Below are positions 1 to 7,498 of a stretch of DNA of 64,000 bases, piece after piece (the first letter of the stretch is position 1; every line of letters starts with the position of its first letter). The notes under the pieces are model-generated. The model ran no database searches, was not told the origin of the DNA, and was given only the letters and a program-made list of their open reading frames with translations. This stretch comes from Rhodococcus sp. 105337. GTDB taxonomy: Bacteria; Actinomycetota; Actinomycetes; Mycobacteriales; Mycobacteriaceae. The position numbers and the translations under genes are program-made. The stretch spans positions 62,001 to 126,000 of the forward strand of contig NZ_JABAGQ010000008.1 in assembly GCF_012844225.1 (NCBI RefSeq). Reading direction: 5' to 3'.

Positions 1-515
1 AACTGCTCGGACCGCTCCTGCTCGGCGACGGCATCCATCTGGTGAAGGGCTACTACCGCCGTCCCCTCCGGGTCGCCGGGGGAGAGGACTCGAACGGGGG
101 AGGACGCGTCACCGAACTCGTCGCCCGGCCGCTCCTCGCGGCCCTGCGACCCGAGCTGACCTGCGTGCTTCAGCCACTCGGGGGCGAATACGCCGGCACT
201 CGGGAACTGCTCGAGGCGGTGCCGTTCGCGCCCGGGTACGGCGTGGAGATCGGGCTGCTGCTCGACACCTACGACCGCCTCGGACTGAACGCGATCGCGC
301 AGGTCAACCTCGGTGTGCGTAAGCACCGCAACCGGCCGCTGTCCGAGCTGGGCGCAATGAGCCGGCAGATCGTCGGCACGATGCTCGGCCGGTGCGGAAT
401 CCCCGACTCGGGGGCACCGCTGACCCAGTTCCTCGTCGAGGGTGAGTCGTTCGTGTCGTTCGACACCGATGTGAACCTCGAGGACCGTCCGCCGATGAAG
501 ACCATCACCGGCTGA
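1..515 (+). CDS. gpgS: Glucosyl-3-phosphoglycerate synthase, 3' part (partial)
   Basis: The reading frame is open from base 3 and runs off the left edge; only the C-terminal ~170 residues are present. GpgS transfers glucose from UDP-glucose to 3-phosphoglycerate, the first step of methylglucose lipopolysaccharide synthesis in mycobacteria and relatives, and acts in the cytosol. Visible family features are the KGYYRRPL segment, GGGRVTELVARPLL, LAGxYAGxRE-like LGGEYAGTREL, PFxxGYGVEIGLL and NLGVRKHRNRPL, all typical of the GT81 C-terminal half. The next gene is a DivIVA-like protein, the same order as Rv1208-Rv1209 in M. tuberculosis. A strong hairpin follows the stop codon. Identification is firm; nothing can be said about the missing N-terminus. 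Confidence 0.93.
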   Translation, partial: LLGPLLLGDGIHLVKGYYRRPLRVAGGEDSNGGGRVTELVARPLLAALRPELTCVLQPLGGEYAGTRELLEAVPFAPGYGVEIGLLLDTYDRLGLNAIAQVNLGVRKHRNRPLSELGAMSRQIVGTMLGRCGIPDSGAPLTQFLVEGESFVSFDTDVNLEDRPPMKTITG

Positions 516-523
516 TCTTCTTC

Positions 524-562
524 GCACGGCCCGCCGACCTCGAAGCCGCCGGCGGGCCGTGC
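524..562 (+). terminator. Hairpin after gpgS
   Basis: A 13-bp perfect stem (524-536 with 550-562, GCACGGCCCGCCG against its complement) and a 13-base loop start 9 bases after the gpgS stop. There is no T tract, as is usual in high-GC actinobacteria. It ends just before the start of the next gene, so it probably separates the two transcripts. Confidence 0.65.
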
Positions 563-574
563 CAAGATCGGTAC

Positions 575-1063
575 ATGGTGACGGTTCTGGTGTACGTGGT
601 CGTCATGGTGGTTGTCGGCGCCGTGCTGTTCTTCATCGCTTCCGCTGTGTTCGGCCGAAGCGAGGTTCTCGCGCCGATCCCGCCCGGCACGACGACGACG
701 GTGCTCCCGGCAGCCGACGTCACCGGCACGGACGTGCGCGACCTGCGTTTCCAGCAGACGTGGCGGGGCTACAAGATGAGCGAGGTCGACTGGGCCCTCG
801 ACCGTCTCGCCCGCGAAATCGACGATCTGCGTGCCGAACTCGCACGGACCGCCGGAGAGCCGCTGCCCGGGGAAGACTCCGCGCCCGAGCTGCCCGCGGC
901 GCCCGAGAACGCCGCCGAGCTCGAGGACAGCGCCGAGTTCGAGGACAGCGCCGAGTTCGAGGACACCGCCGACACCGAGGCCGACGATCGCGCCGGGGAC
1001 GCGTCCGGCGACGATGCGGTCACGGAGGAAGTCCGCGTCGTCGACCACCCGGAGAAGCCGTGA
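575..1063 (+). CDS. DivIVA-domain membrane-anchored protein
   Basis: A 162-residue protein with one N-terminal membrane segment (about residues 2-24, a Val-rich run followed by ALFFIASAVFG-like sequence), a short linker, and a DivIVA-like motif (about 58-88: GYKMSEVDWALDRLAREID). The tail is acidic and carries an imperfect tandem repeat of the type EDSAEFEDSAEFEDTAD. DivIVA-family proteins recognise curved membrane or recruit polar growth machinery; this small form matches the gene next to gpgS in mycobacteria (Rv1209 type), whose exact role I do not know. A CAAGAT hexamer ends 6 bases before the ATG, suggesting a leaderless transcript. Its stop overlaps the start of the next gene (GTGA), so the two are probably cotranscribed. 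Confidence 0.8.
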   Translation: MVTVLVYVVVMVVVGAVLFFIASAVFGRSEVLAPIPPGTTTTVLPAADVTGTDVRDLRFQQTWRGYKMSEVDWALDRLAREIDDLRAELARTAGEPLPGEDSAPELPAAPENAAELEDSAEFEDSAEFEDTADTEADDRAGDASGDDAVTEEVRVVDHPEKP

Positions 1064-1689
1064 ACGACGACGGACTCGTGCGGTGCCCGTGGGCTGTCGA
1101 CCGCCCGGGGAGCACGATCTACCGCGACTATCACGACGAGGAGTGGGGGCGCGAACTCCACGGCCGCGACGCGCTGTTCGAGCGACTCGCCCTCGAGGCA
1201 TTCCAGTCGGGCCTGTCGTGGCTGACGATCCTGCGGAAGCGAGCGGCGTTCCGTGAAGCTTTTGCCGGCTTCGACGTCGATGTCGTCGCCCGCTTCACCG
1301 AAACGGATGTCGACCGGTTGCTCGCGAACGCGGACATCATCCGCAATCGCCGCAAGATCGAAGCGACGATCGCGAACGCACGAGCGATCCTCGAACTGCC
1401 CACCGATCTCGACACTCTGCTGTGGTCGTTCGCGCCCGCACCCGCGCGGCGCGCGCGACGTCCGAAAAGTGTCGAATCGATTCCGGCGGTCACGGAGGAG
1501 TCCACCGCAATGGCCCGTGAACTGAAGCGACTCGGACTACGTTTTGTGGGCCCCACCACTGCATATGCGTTGATGCAGGCCACCGGAATGGTCGATGATC
1601 ACCTCGCCGGGTGCTGGGTGTCGCAGGCCCGAGAAGGGGCACGACCGGCCCTTACGGCGGAGTCAGCTACCCGACGCACACCGCAATAG
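1060..1689 (+). CDS. tag: DNA-3-methyladenine glycosylase I
   Basis: A 209-residue base-excision repair enzyme that removes 3-methyladenine from alkylated DNA. The start is the GTG at 1060, which overlaps the upstream stop. Family signatures are RCPWAVDRPGSTIYRDYHDEEWG at the N-terminus (zinc-site Cys and the WG recognition segment), the FERLALEAFQSGLSW helix-hairpin-helix entry, LRKRAAFREAFAGFD, and the C-terminal FVGPTTAYALMQATGMVDDHLAGC with its conserved His and Cys. The length is normal apart from a C-terminal tail rich in Arg, Ala and Thr. Same order as Rv1209-Rv1210 in M. tuberculosis. Translational coupling with the DivIVA-like gene is likely. Confidence 0.93.
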   Translation: MNDDGLVRCPWAVDRPGSTIYRDYHDEEWGRELHGRDALFERLALEAFQSGLSWLTILRKRAAFREAFAGFDVDVVARFTETDVDRLLANADIIRNRRKIEATIANARAILELPTDLDTLLWSFAPAPARRARRPKSVESIPAVTEESTAMARELKRLGLRFVGPTTAYALMQATGMVDDHLAGCWVSQAREGARPALTAESATRRTPQ

Positions 1690-1786
1690 GGAAGAATGGG
1701 ATAGCGCGCATCATCGAGGTCGGTGGTGCAACCACACGGTAACCCACGCGCCCGGCGGTCGGGTGCAGATTTGGAGGGAGCAGAGG

Positions 1787-1954
1787 ATGGCGGCCATGAA
1801 GCCCCGGACCGGGGACGGTCCCCTCGAAGCAACCAAAGAGGGACGAGGAATCGTCATGAGGGTTCCACTCGAGGGCGGCGGACGTCTGGTCGTCGAGCTC
1901 ACGCCGGAAGAGGCTGCGGCCCTCGGCGACGAACTCAAGAGTGTCACCAGCTGA
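1787..1954 (+). CDS. DUF3117 small conserved protein
   Basis: A 55-residue protein beginning MAAMKPRTGDGPLEATKEGR and ending in an acidic, Ala-rich helix that closes with LKSVTS. The ATG at 1787 is chosen because a GGAGGG ribosome-binding site (about 1774) stands at proper distance and the product matches the usual size of DUF3117 proteins; the longer open frame upstream has no support. Members are highly conserved in actinobacteria (Rv1211 in M. tuberculosis, same position) and their function is unknown. Central residues IVMRVPLEGGGRLVVEL look like a small beta unit. A strong hairpin follows at 1975-2008. Confidence 0.88.
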   Translation: MAAMKPRTGDGPLEATKEGRGIVMRVPLEGGGRLVVELTPEEAAALGDELKSVTS

Positions 1955-1974
1955 TCGGCCCCTCTTCGGGCAAC

Positions 1975-2008
1975 CCGGGCCCCGCGCTCCTCGGCGCGCG
2001 GGGCCCGG
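1975..2008 (+). terminator. Hairpin after the DUF3117 gene
   Basis: A perfect 13-bp GC stem (CCGGGCCCCGCGC, 1975-1987, paired with 1996-2008) and an 8-base loop lie 21 bases after the DUF3117 stop and 35 bases before the methyltransferase start. No T tract. Confidence 0.7.
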
Positions 2009-2042
2009 AGCTGTCCGTACCGGGAACGGGTGAGGAGTCCGC

Positions 2043-2930
2043 GTGCTCGATGCCGTCATAGACCTTCTCGCGTGCCCGCACTGCGACGGTTCGATGGATC
2101 TCGACGATGCCGCGGTGCTGTGCGAACGCGGCCACAGCTTCGACGTGGCGCGCCAGGGTTACGTCTCTCTGCTCACCGGATCCGCCACGCCGTTCACCGG
2201 CGACACCGCCGACATGATCGCGGCGCGCGGCGACTTTCTCGACACGGGGTATTACGACCCCGTCCGCACTGCCGTGGCGTCCGCGTGCACGAGTGCCGCC
2301 GGCGACGACTCCCGCATTCTCGAGGTCGGCGCCGGAACGGGCCAGTACCTCGCAACCGTCCTCGACGCCCTGCCCGCCGCGCGGGGCATCGGACTGGACG
2401 TATCCAAACCCGCCGTCCGGCGTATCGCGCGCGCTCACCCGCGCGCGGGTTCGGTGCTCGCGGACGTGTGGCGGCAGCTACCCGTGCGGTCGGGGTCGCT
2501 CACCCACGTGCTGTCGATTTTCGCGCCCCGGAACGCTGCCGAGAGTCATCGGGTACTCGCGCCCGGCGGCGTTCTCGTCGTGGCGACGCCCACCACGGAA
2601 CACCTGCGCGAACTCGTGTCGCTGCCGGGGATGGTCAGCGTCGACGAGCACAAGACCGAACGGTTGTCGGCGGCGCTGTCGGGGTTGTTCGAGCGCACGG
2701 AGCGGATTCCCGTGCAGTTCTCCGCGGCGTTGCCGCGTCGAGCACTCGCGGACCTGGCGGGAATGGGCCCGTCGGCCCATCACCTGTCCGCCCCGGAGCG
2801 CACGGACCTGCTGGCAGCGCTCCCGGACCCGTTCGAGGTCACCGTGTCCGTCACGGTGTCGACATGGACCCGGCGGGGAGACGTGACGGTGCCCGGCGGG
2901 CACGGCGACACCGCTGTCAGGGGCGGTTGA
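2043..2930 (+). CDS. 23S rRNA (guanine-N1) methyltransferase, RlmA family
   Basis: A 295-residue SAM-dependent methyltransferase of the RlmA type, which methylates a guanine N1 in 23S rRNA. The N-terminus has the family zinc finger: LACPHCDGSMDL then LCERGHSFDVARQGYVSLL, giving Cys-x2-Cys and Cys-x3-His ligands. The Rossmann core shows ILEVGAGTGQYL (SAM motif I, about residues 97-108) and GIGLDVSKPAVRRIA (motif II). The GTG at 2043 is preceded by GAGGAG at about 2032-2037. Its 3' end overlaps that of glgM by 14 bases, convergently. The RlmA-II subgroup gives tylosin/mycinamicin resistance in producers; which guanine is modified here cannot be read from sequence. Confidence 0.85.
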   Translation: MLDAVIDLLACPHCDGSMDLDDAAVLCERGHSFDVARQGYVSLLTGSATPFTGDTADMIAARGDFLDTGYYDPVRTAVASACTSAAGDDSRILEVGAGTGQYLATVLDALPAARGIGLDVSKPAVRRIARAHPRAGSVLADVWRQLPVRSGSLTHVLSIFAPRNAAESHRVLAPGGVLVVATPTTEHLRELVSLPGMVSVDEHKTERLSAALSGLFERTERIPVQFSAALPRRALADLAGMGPSAHHLSAPERTDLLAALPDPFEVTVSVTVSTWTRRGDVTVPGGHGDTAVRGG

Positions 2931-4089
2931 TCACACCCTGGTAGACCGTGAGGGTCTGCCGGGCGATCTGCGCCCACGAGAACTCGGAGATGGCGCGGTC
3001 GCGACCTGCCCGGCCGTACTCGGCGGCACGGGCCGCGTCGCCGGCAACCTCGTTGAGGGCTGCGGCGAGAGCCCGCTCGTACGCCTGCGGCTCGTACGAG
3101 TCGTAGTGCACCAGGACGCCCGTGACGCCGTCCTGCACGACCTCCGGGATACCGCCCACGTCCGACGCCACCACGGCGGTCTCACATGCCATCGCCTCGA
3201 GGTTGACGATGCCGAGCGGTTCGTAGACGGACGGACACACGAACACGCGCGCGGCGGAGAGGATTTCCCGCACCGACTCGACGGGAAGCATTTCCTGTAC
3301 CCAGAAGACGTTCCCGCGTGCCGCCTGGAGTTCGGCGACGGCACGTGCGGTCTCGGCGGCGATCTCGGGAGTGTCGGGGGCGCCCGCACACAGCACCAAC
3401 TGGATGTCGGGGTCGAGGTGATGCGCCGCGGCGATCAGGTGCCCGACGCCCTTCTGCCGCGTGATACGCCCGACGAAGGCGACGATCGGACGATCGGGAT
3501 CGACCCCGATGCGCTCCAGCGCCGACTCGGTGCCCGGTTCGGCCGGGCCGGGATGCCACGTCGTCGTGTCGATCCCGTTGCGCACGACGTGCACGCGAGC
3601 GGGGTCGACGAACGGATAGGCGTCGAGGACGTCGAGCCTCATGCCTTCGCTCACCGCGATGATCGCGTCGGCGTACTGCACGGCGTTGCGTTCCGACCAC
3701 GAGGAGATCCGGTAACCGCCGCCGAGTTGCTCGGCCTTCCACGGCCGGCGCGGTTCGAGCGAGTGCGCGGTCAGTACGTGCGGCACGTCGTAGAGTTCGG
3801 CTGCCAGATGCCCGGCGAGACCGGTGTACCAGGTGTGCGAGTGAACGACGTCGACGCCCGCGGCCGCGTGAACCATGCGCAGCTCTGCCGACAGCGTCGT
3901 CAGAGCGGGATTCGCCCCTGCCAACGCGGGGTCGGGCGCGTGCACGGTCGCGGTGTCGCGGGGTGCACCCATGCAATGCACGTCCACAGTGCACAGTCTC
4001 CGGAGCTGCGCGACGAGCTCGGTGACGTGAACACCCGCACCGCCGTACACTTCCGGCGGATATTCCCGCGTCATCATCGCCACCTGCAT
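2917..4089 (-). CDS. glgM: Alpha-maltose-1-phosphate / glycogen synthase (GlgA/GlgM, GT4)
   Basis: A 390-residue GT4 glycosyltransferase with a Rossmann N-domain starting MQVAMMTREYPPEVYGGAGVHV. It shows the donor-site motifs FVGRITRQKG (about 203-212) and VCPSVYEPLGIVNLEAMAC (about 282-300, the E-x7-E region). This actinobacterial form, historically called GlgA, uses ADP-glucose and glucose-1-phosphate to make maltose-1-phosphate for the GlgE pathway. It is too short for the classical GT5 GlgA. A TAGTTT hexamer (4096-4101) ends 6 bases before the ATG, suggesting leaderless transcription. In M. tuberculosis the partner glgC is directly divergent; here a CsoR-type gene sits between them. Confidence 0.9.
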   Translation of the reverse strand: MQVAMMTREYPPEVYGGAGVHVTELVAQLRRLCTVDVHCMGAPRDTATVHAPDPALAGANPALTTLSAELRMVHAAAGVDVVHSHTWYTGLAGHLAAELYDVPHVLTAHSLEPRRPWKAEQLGGGYRISSWSERNAVQYADAIIAVSEGMRLDVLDAYPFVDPARVHVVRNGIDTTTWHPGPAEPGTESALERIGVDPDRPIVAFVGRITRQKGVGHLIAAAHHLDPDIQLVLCAGAPDTPEIAAETARAVAELQAARGNVFWVQEMLPVESVREILSAARVFVCPSVYEPLGIVNLEAMACETAVVASDVGGIPEVVQDGVTGVLVHYDSYEPQAYERALAAALNEVAGDAARAAEYGRAGRDRAISEFSWAQIARQTLTVYQGVINRP

Positions 4090-4095
4090 CGCCTC

Positions 4096-4101
4096 AAACT
4101 A
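4096..4101 (-). promoter_or_regulatory. -10 hexamer of glgM (leaderless)
   Basis: TAGTTT on the minus strand ends 6 bases before the glgM ATG, matching the TANNNT -10 rule of actinobacteria and placing transcription start at the A of the start codon. No clear -35 is visible. Confidence 0.5.
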
Positions 4102-4154
4102 TCGGGCCGTTCGAGTTACAGCCAATCGATCCCCGCCGCAGGCGCGAATGCGGT

Positions 4155-4493
4155 TCAGGACTTCACGAGGCGTGCAATCGCGGCCGATGCTTCCGCCAGT
4201 TTCGCCTCGCCTTCCTCGCCTCCGAGTTTCGCGGCGTCCACGACGCAATGCCGCAGGTGATCGTCGATCAGGTTGAGTGCGAGGCCTTCCAGGGCGCTGG
4301 TCAACGCAGCGATCTGAGTGAGGATGTCGATGCAGTACTGCTCCTCGTCCACCATGCGGTGGATGCCCCGGGCCTGCCCTTCGATCCGCTTGACGCGCGC
4401 GAGATATTTCTTCTTGTCGCCGATGTAGCCGTGGGTGTGGCAGGAGCCGCCGTCCTCGGTGGTCTCGGTCACCGGGCTAAGTGAGTCGTTCAT
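4155..4493 (-). CDS. CsoR/RicR-family copper-sensing repressor
   Basis: A 112-residue all-helical DUF156 repressor. The Cu(I) ligand set is visible: Cys in EEQYCIDIL, then His and Cys in DHLRHCV (Cys-x(n)-His-x3-Cys). An extra CHTH lies in the N-terminal tail. The sequence YCIDILTQIAALTSALEGLALNLIDDHL and the closing KLAEASAAIARLVKS resemble mycobacterial RicR. Such proteins leave DNA when they bind copper. The ATG at 4493 is chosen; an in-frame ATG at 4502 abuts the operator and is possible. A palindromic CsoR-type operator sits just upstream (4505-4523), overlapping a likely -10 (TATAGA, 4503-4508), so the gene is probably autoregulated. No copper transporter or metallothionein gene is nearby. 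Which ion is sensed is inference from the ligands. Confidence 0.88.
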   Translation of the reverse strand: MNDSLSPVTETTEDGGSCHTHGYIGDKKKYLARVKRIEGQARGIHRMVDEEQYCIDILTQIAALTSALEGLALNLIDDHLRHCVVDAAKLGGEEGEAKLAEASAAIARLVKS

Positions 4494-4504
4494 AACACCC
4501 ATTC

Positions 4505-4523
4505 TATACCCCAGAGGGGTATA
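4505..4523. promoter_or_regulatory. CsoR/RicR-type operator palindrome
   Basis: TATACCCC-AGA-GGGGTATA is a perfect 8-bp inverted repeat with a 3-base centre. It matches the known CsoR/RicR operator architecture (TACCC...GGGTA core with flanking TA). It lies between the repressor gene and glgC, 12 bases from the repressor ATG and 105 bases from the glgC start. Confidence 0.85.
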
Positions 4524-4615
4524 TACCCTGGCTGGACGTTGTGCGCTCGTGTCCGGAACCTCTCGCCGGGCGGGACGGAGATCACGCTTCGCTGGCGGCA
4601 GTGTTGGGCGACCGA

Positions 4616-4621
4616 TAGGTT
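4616..4621 (+). promoter_or_regulatory. -10 hexamer of glgC (leaderless)
   Basis: TAGGTT ends 6 bases before the GTG at 4628, so transcription would start at the start codon itself. There is no Shine-Dalgarno sequence, which agrees with leaderless translation. Confidence 0.5.
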
Positions 4622-4627
4622 GGGCGT

Positions 4628-5842
4628 GTGAGGAGCCAGCCACATGTGCTTGGAATCGTGCTTGCCGGCGGCGAGGGTAAGCGTCTTTACCCTCTGACCG
4701 CAGACCGTGCGAAGCCGGCAGTGCCCTTCGGGGGCGCATATCGCCTGATCGACTTCGTGCTCAGCAACTTGGTGAACGCCGGTTACCTGCGCATCTGCGT
4801 ACTCACGCAGTACAAGTCGCATTCCCTCGACCGCCACATCTCTCAGACGTGGCGTCTGTCGGGCTTCACCGGGGAGTACATCACCCCGGTGCCGGCCCAG
4901 CAGCGACTCGGACCGCGCTGGTACACCGGTAGCGCCGACGCGATCCTGCAGTCGCTCAATCTGGTCTACGACGAGGACCCCGAGTACATCGTGGTGTTCG
5001 GCGCCGACCACGTGTACCGGATGGACCCCGAACAGATGGTGCGTCAGCACATCGAGTCCGGAGCCGGTGTCACGGTGGCGGGTATCCGGGTGCCGCGCAA
5101 CGAAGCCTTCGCGTTCGGATGCATCGACAGCGACGAGCAGGGCCGAATCACCCAGTTCCTCGAGAAGCCTGCGCACCCACCGGGGACGCCCGACGACCCC
5201 AATGTCACCTTCGCCTCCATGGGCAACTACGTGTTCTCGACGAAGGTTCTGGTCGAAGCGCTGCGTGCCGACTCCGAGAACCCCGATTCCGATCACGACA
5301 TGGGCGGCGACATCATTCCGGCACTCGTCGCCGACGGCGTCGCACACGTCTACGACTTCAACGACAACGTCGTTCCCGGCGCGACCGAACGCGACCGGGC
5401 CTACTGGCGCGATGTCGGGACGCTCGACGCCTTCTACGACGCGCACATGGACCTGGTGTCGGTCCACCCGATCTTCAACCTCTACAACCGGCGCTGGCCA
5501 ATCCGAGGCGCCGCGGAGAACCTGCCGCCCGCGAAGTTCGTCCAGGGCGGTCTCGCCCAGGAATCCATCGTGGGTGCGGGGAGCATCCTGTCCGCCGCCA
5601 CCGTCCGCAATTCGGTGCTCAGCTCCAACGTCATGGTCGAGGACGGCGCCACCGTCGAGGGCAGCGTGCTGATGCCGGGTGTCCGGATCGGCAAGGGCGC
5701 GGTGGTGCGACGCGCGATCCTCGACAAGAACGTGGTGGTGGGCGACGGCGAGATCATCGGCGTCGACCTCGAGCGCGACCGTAAACGATTCGCTGTCAGC
5801 GGCGGCGGCGTGGTCGCCGTCGGCAAGGGCGTGTGGATCTGA
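4628..5842 (+). CDS. glgC: Glucose-1-phosphate adenylyltransferase (ADP-glucose pyrophosphorylase)
   Basis: A 404-residue enzyme that makes ADP-glucose from ATP and glucose-1-phosphate, the donor used by GlgM. The nucleotidyltransferase N-domain has [28 protein letters not shown] (about residues 9-36), the substrate segment [12 protein letters not shown] (about 121-132) and FLEKP (about 176-180). The C-terminal third is a left-handed beta-helix with imperfect hexapeptides (about 300-390). Length is typical of the family. The GTG start at 4628 is supported by the -10 at 4616-4621. It is divergent from the CsoR-type repressor; whether that operator also acts on glgC is unknown. Three 18-bp repeats and a hairpin follow. 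Confidence 0.95.
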   Translation: MRSQPHVLGIVLAGGEGKRLYPLTADRAKPAVPFGGAYRLIDFVLSNLVNAGYLRICVLTQYKSHSLDRHISQTWRLSGFTGEYITPVPAQQRLGPRWYTGSADAILQSLNLVYDEDPEYIVVFGADHVYRMDPEQMVRQHIESGAGVTVAGIRVPRNEAFAFGCIDSDEQGRITQFLEKPAHPPGTPDDPNVTFASMGNYVFSTKVLVEALRADSENPDSDHDMGGDIIPALVADGVAHVYDFNDNVVPGATERDRAYWRDVGTLDAFYDAHMDLVSVHPIFNLYNRRWPIRGAAENLPPAKFVQGGLAQESIVGAGSILSAATVRNSVLSSNVMVEDGATVEGSVLMPGVRIGKGAVVRRAILDKNVVVGDGEIIGVDLERDRKRFAVSGGGVVAVGKGVWI

Positions 5843-5850
5843 CCGGAGCT

Positions 5851-5904
5851 GTGCGACTCCGCGGGCCGGTGCGACTCCGCGGGCCGGTGCGACCCGACGG
5901 GCCG
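5851..5904. repeat. Three tandem 18-bp repeats after glgC
   Basis: Units 5851-5868 and 5869-5886 are identical (GTGCGACTCCGCGGGCCG); the third, 5887-5904, differs at two positions. The third copy merges into the following hairpin. They lie in the 84-bp gap between the convergent glgC and O-methyltransferase genes. Confidence 0.9.
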
Positions 5905-5925
5905 GGAGTCGTGCGGCCCGTCGGG
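5893..5925. terminator. Bidirectional hairpin between glgC and the methyltransferase gene
   Basis: CCCGACGGGCC (5893-5903) pairs perfectly over 11 bp with 5915-5925 around an 11-base loop. It ends one base before the stop of the convergent gene, so it can serve both directions. Confidence 0.6.
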
Positions 5926-5926
5926 C

Positions 5927-6562
5927 TCAGCTGAGCCGCACCGCGCACAGGAGCCCGTCTCCGAGCGGCAGGACCACCGGAGCGAGCCGTTCGTCGTCCG
6001 AGACGGCCCGTGCTGCCTCTCGGACGGCCAGCACGGTCGAATCGCGTGCGGACGGATCGGCGACCCGGCCGCCGAGCAGCGCGTTGTGCAGCACGATGAC
6101 GCCGCCCGGCCGCAGCAGACGCACGCCCTCGCGAACGTAGTGCGGGTGGTCCGACGGGGTGGCGTCGACGAACACCAGGTCGTAGCCGGAGTCGGCCAGT
6201 CGCGGCAGTACGTCGAGCGCACGGCCGTTGATGAGCCGCGTGCGGGAAGCGACGACACCGGCATCGCGGAATGCGAGCTTGGCAGCCCGCTGATGTTCGG
6301 GTTCACTGTCGATCGTGGTGAGGACGCCGTCCTCGCGCAGGCCGTGCAGCAACCACAGCCCGCTCACTCCCGCACCTGTACCGATTTCCACCACGGTCTT
6401 CGCGTCCAGCATGCGGGCGAACATCGCGAGAGCAGCCCCCACCGACGGGGACACCGGATCCGCGCCGAGGTCCTCGGCGCGTTCCCGCGCGACGGCGAGC
6501 TGTTCGTCCTCGACGACGATGTTCTCCGCGTGGGTCAAAATGCGGTCTGCATTGGTCTGCAC
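5927..6562 (-). CDS. SAM-dependent O-methyltransferase
   Basis: A 211-residue class I methyltransferase of the catechol/caffeoyl-CoA-like O-methyltransferase family. Motifs are [16 protein letters not shown] (SAM motif I, about 57-72), [15 protein letters not shown] (motif II) and [17 protein letters not shown] (metal-binding Asp region). It is orthologous by position and appearance to Rv1220c, divergent from sigE in M. tuberculosis. The substrate is unknown. A TAGCCT hexamer (6570-6575) ends 7 bases before the GTG start, again suggesting a leaderless message. The 194-bp divergent region to sigE carries a candidate MprA box. Confidence 0.88.
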   Translation of the reverse strand: MQTNADRILTHAENIVVEDEQLAVARERAEDLGADPVSPSVGAALAMFARMLDAKTVVEIGTGAGVSGLWLLHGLREDGVLTTIDSEPEHQRAAKLAFRDAGVVASRTRLINGRALDVLPRLADSGYDLVFVDATPSDHPHYVREGVRLLRPGGVIVLHNALLGGRVADPSARDSTVLAVREAARAVSDDERLAPVVLPLGDGLLCAVRLS

Positions 6563-6569
6563 GAGACCG

Positions 6570-6575
6570 AGGCTA
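6570..6575 (-). promoter_or_regulatory. -10 hexamer of the O-methyltransferase gene
   Basis: TAGCCT on the minus strand ends 7 bases before the GTG at 6562, compatible with leaderless transcription. Confidence 0.4.
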
Positions 6576-6637
6576 TCCGCGCCGGGATGTTTGTGCGGGC
6601 AGGCTCGCAGATGTGGGCAAGGATGTGGCGATGTTTT

Positions 6638-6653
6638 CTCAGCTTCGTTTCAG
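6638..6653 (+). promoter_or_regulatory. Candidate MprA box upstream of sigE
   Basis: CTCAG (6638-6642) and TTCAG (6649-6653) form a direct repeat with an 11-bp period, like the loosely conserved two-subunit MprA boxes of mycobacteria. MprA is known to activate sigE directly in M. tuberculosis. The match is to a short degenerate motif, so this is a candidate only. Confidence 0.4.
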
Positions 6654-6745
6654 GTAACTCACACGACCAGCACATCCCCATAGGAAAGACTCGGGTCACG
6701 AAGTCGAAGGCCGGCAGGACACGGAGCTTCGGTGGAGTAGGCCTC

Positions 6746-6763
6746 ATGGGACCCTGGTGGTGA
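6746..6763 (+). other. Possible five-codon leader ORF MGPWW overlapping the sigE start
   Basis: ATG GGA CCC TGG TGG TGA lies in another frame and overlaps the tandem GTG GTG that may start sigE (6757, 6760). A GGAG stands at about 6733-6736. Tandem Trp codons at a stress sigma factor start are suggestive of translational coupling, but a five-codon ORF can easily occur by chance. Confidence 0.2.
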
Positions 6764-7482
6764 GGAACAAACCTCAGGGCCCGGATGTTGAACCTTCCAC
6801 CACTGTTCCGCGTAGCGGTCCCGAAGAGGAGGATCCAGCGATCCACATGCCCGAATCCCGCACCGTTCTCCCGCCCGATGCCGTCCCGTTCGACGAAGCC
6901 TCCCTGGAAGACCTGAGCGGAACCGCGGTGTTCGACGCGACGGGAGATCGTGCGTCCATGCCCTCGTGGGACGAACTCGTCCGCGAGCACGGCGACCGCG
7001 TCTATCGGCTGGCTTACCGGCTCTCGGGTAACGCACAGGACGCCGAAGACCTCACCCAGGACACGTTCATCCGTGTCTTCCGTTCACTGCAGGACTACCA
7101 GCCCGGCACGTTCGAGGGCTGGCTCCACCGCATCACGACCAACCTTTTCCTCGACATGGTGCGTCGCCGGAACCGCATCCGGATGGAAGCGCTGCCGGAG
7201 GACTACGATCGGGTCCCGGCCCAAGGGCCGAACCCCGAGGAGATCTACCACGACGCGCGACTCGGCGCCGACCTGCAATCCGCCCTGGATTCGCTCGGTC
7301 CGGAGTACCGCGCCGCGGTGGTGCTGTGTGACATCGAAGGTCTGTCCTACGAAGAAATCGGTGCCACACTGGGGGTGAAACTCGGGACGGTGCGCAGTCG
7401 CATCCACCGAGGTCGCCAGGCACTCCGCGAGTACCTGCGCGAGAATGGGAAGGCCGAAGTCGTTCGCGTCGATGCGGGGTAG
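6757..7482 (+). CDS. sigE: ECF RNA polymerase sigma factor SigE
   Basis: A 241-residue ECF sigma factor. Region 2 spans about residues 65-135 ([27 protein letters not shown], then [22 protein letters not shown] and [10 protein letters not shown]); region 4 spans about 175-230 ([48 protein letters not shown]). SigE directs the response to envelope, oxidative and heat stress in mycobacteria. The longest form starts at GTG 6757. An alternative ATG at 6847 has AGGAGG about 13 bases upstream and would give 211 residues; M. tuberculosis SigE is also made from more than one start. The anti-sigma gene rseA begins 16 bases downstream, then htrA and tatB, as in M. tuberculosis. A candidate MprA box lies upstream. 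Confidence 0.93.
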   Translation: MVRNKPQGPDVEPSTTVPRSGPEEEDPAIHMPESRTVLPPDAVPFDEASLEDLSGTAVFDATGDRASMPSWDELVREHGDRVYRLAYRLSGNAQDAEDLTQDTFIRVFRSLQDYQPGTFEGWLHRITTNLFLDMVRRRNRIRMEALPEDYDRVPAQGPNPEEIYHDARLGADLQSALDSLGPEYRAAVVLCDIEGLSYEEIGATLGVKLGTVRSRIHRGRQALREYLRENGKAEVVRVDAG

Positions 7483-7498
7483 CCGCCGGGAGGTTTTG

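Noticed and set aside
5851-5904. CRISPR-like short repeats
   Set aside because: Units are directly adjacent without spacers and only three in number; no cas genes.
6086-6763. An open frame across the divergent O-methyltransferase/sigE region
   Set aside because: It is antisense to a confident gene and crosses the sigE promoter; only its last five codons gave the separate MGPWW observation.
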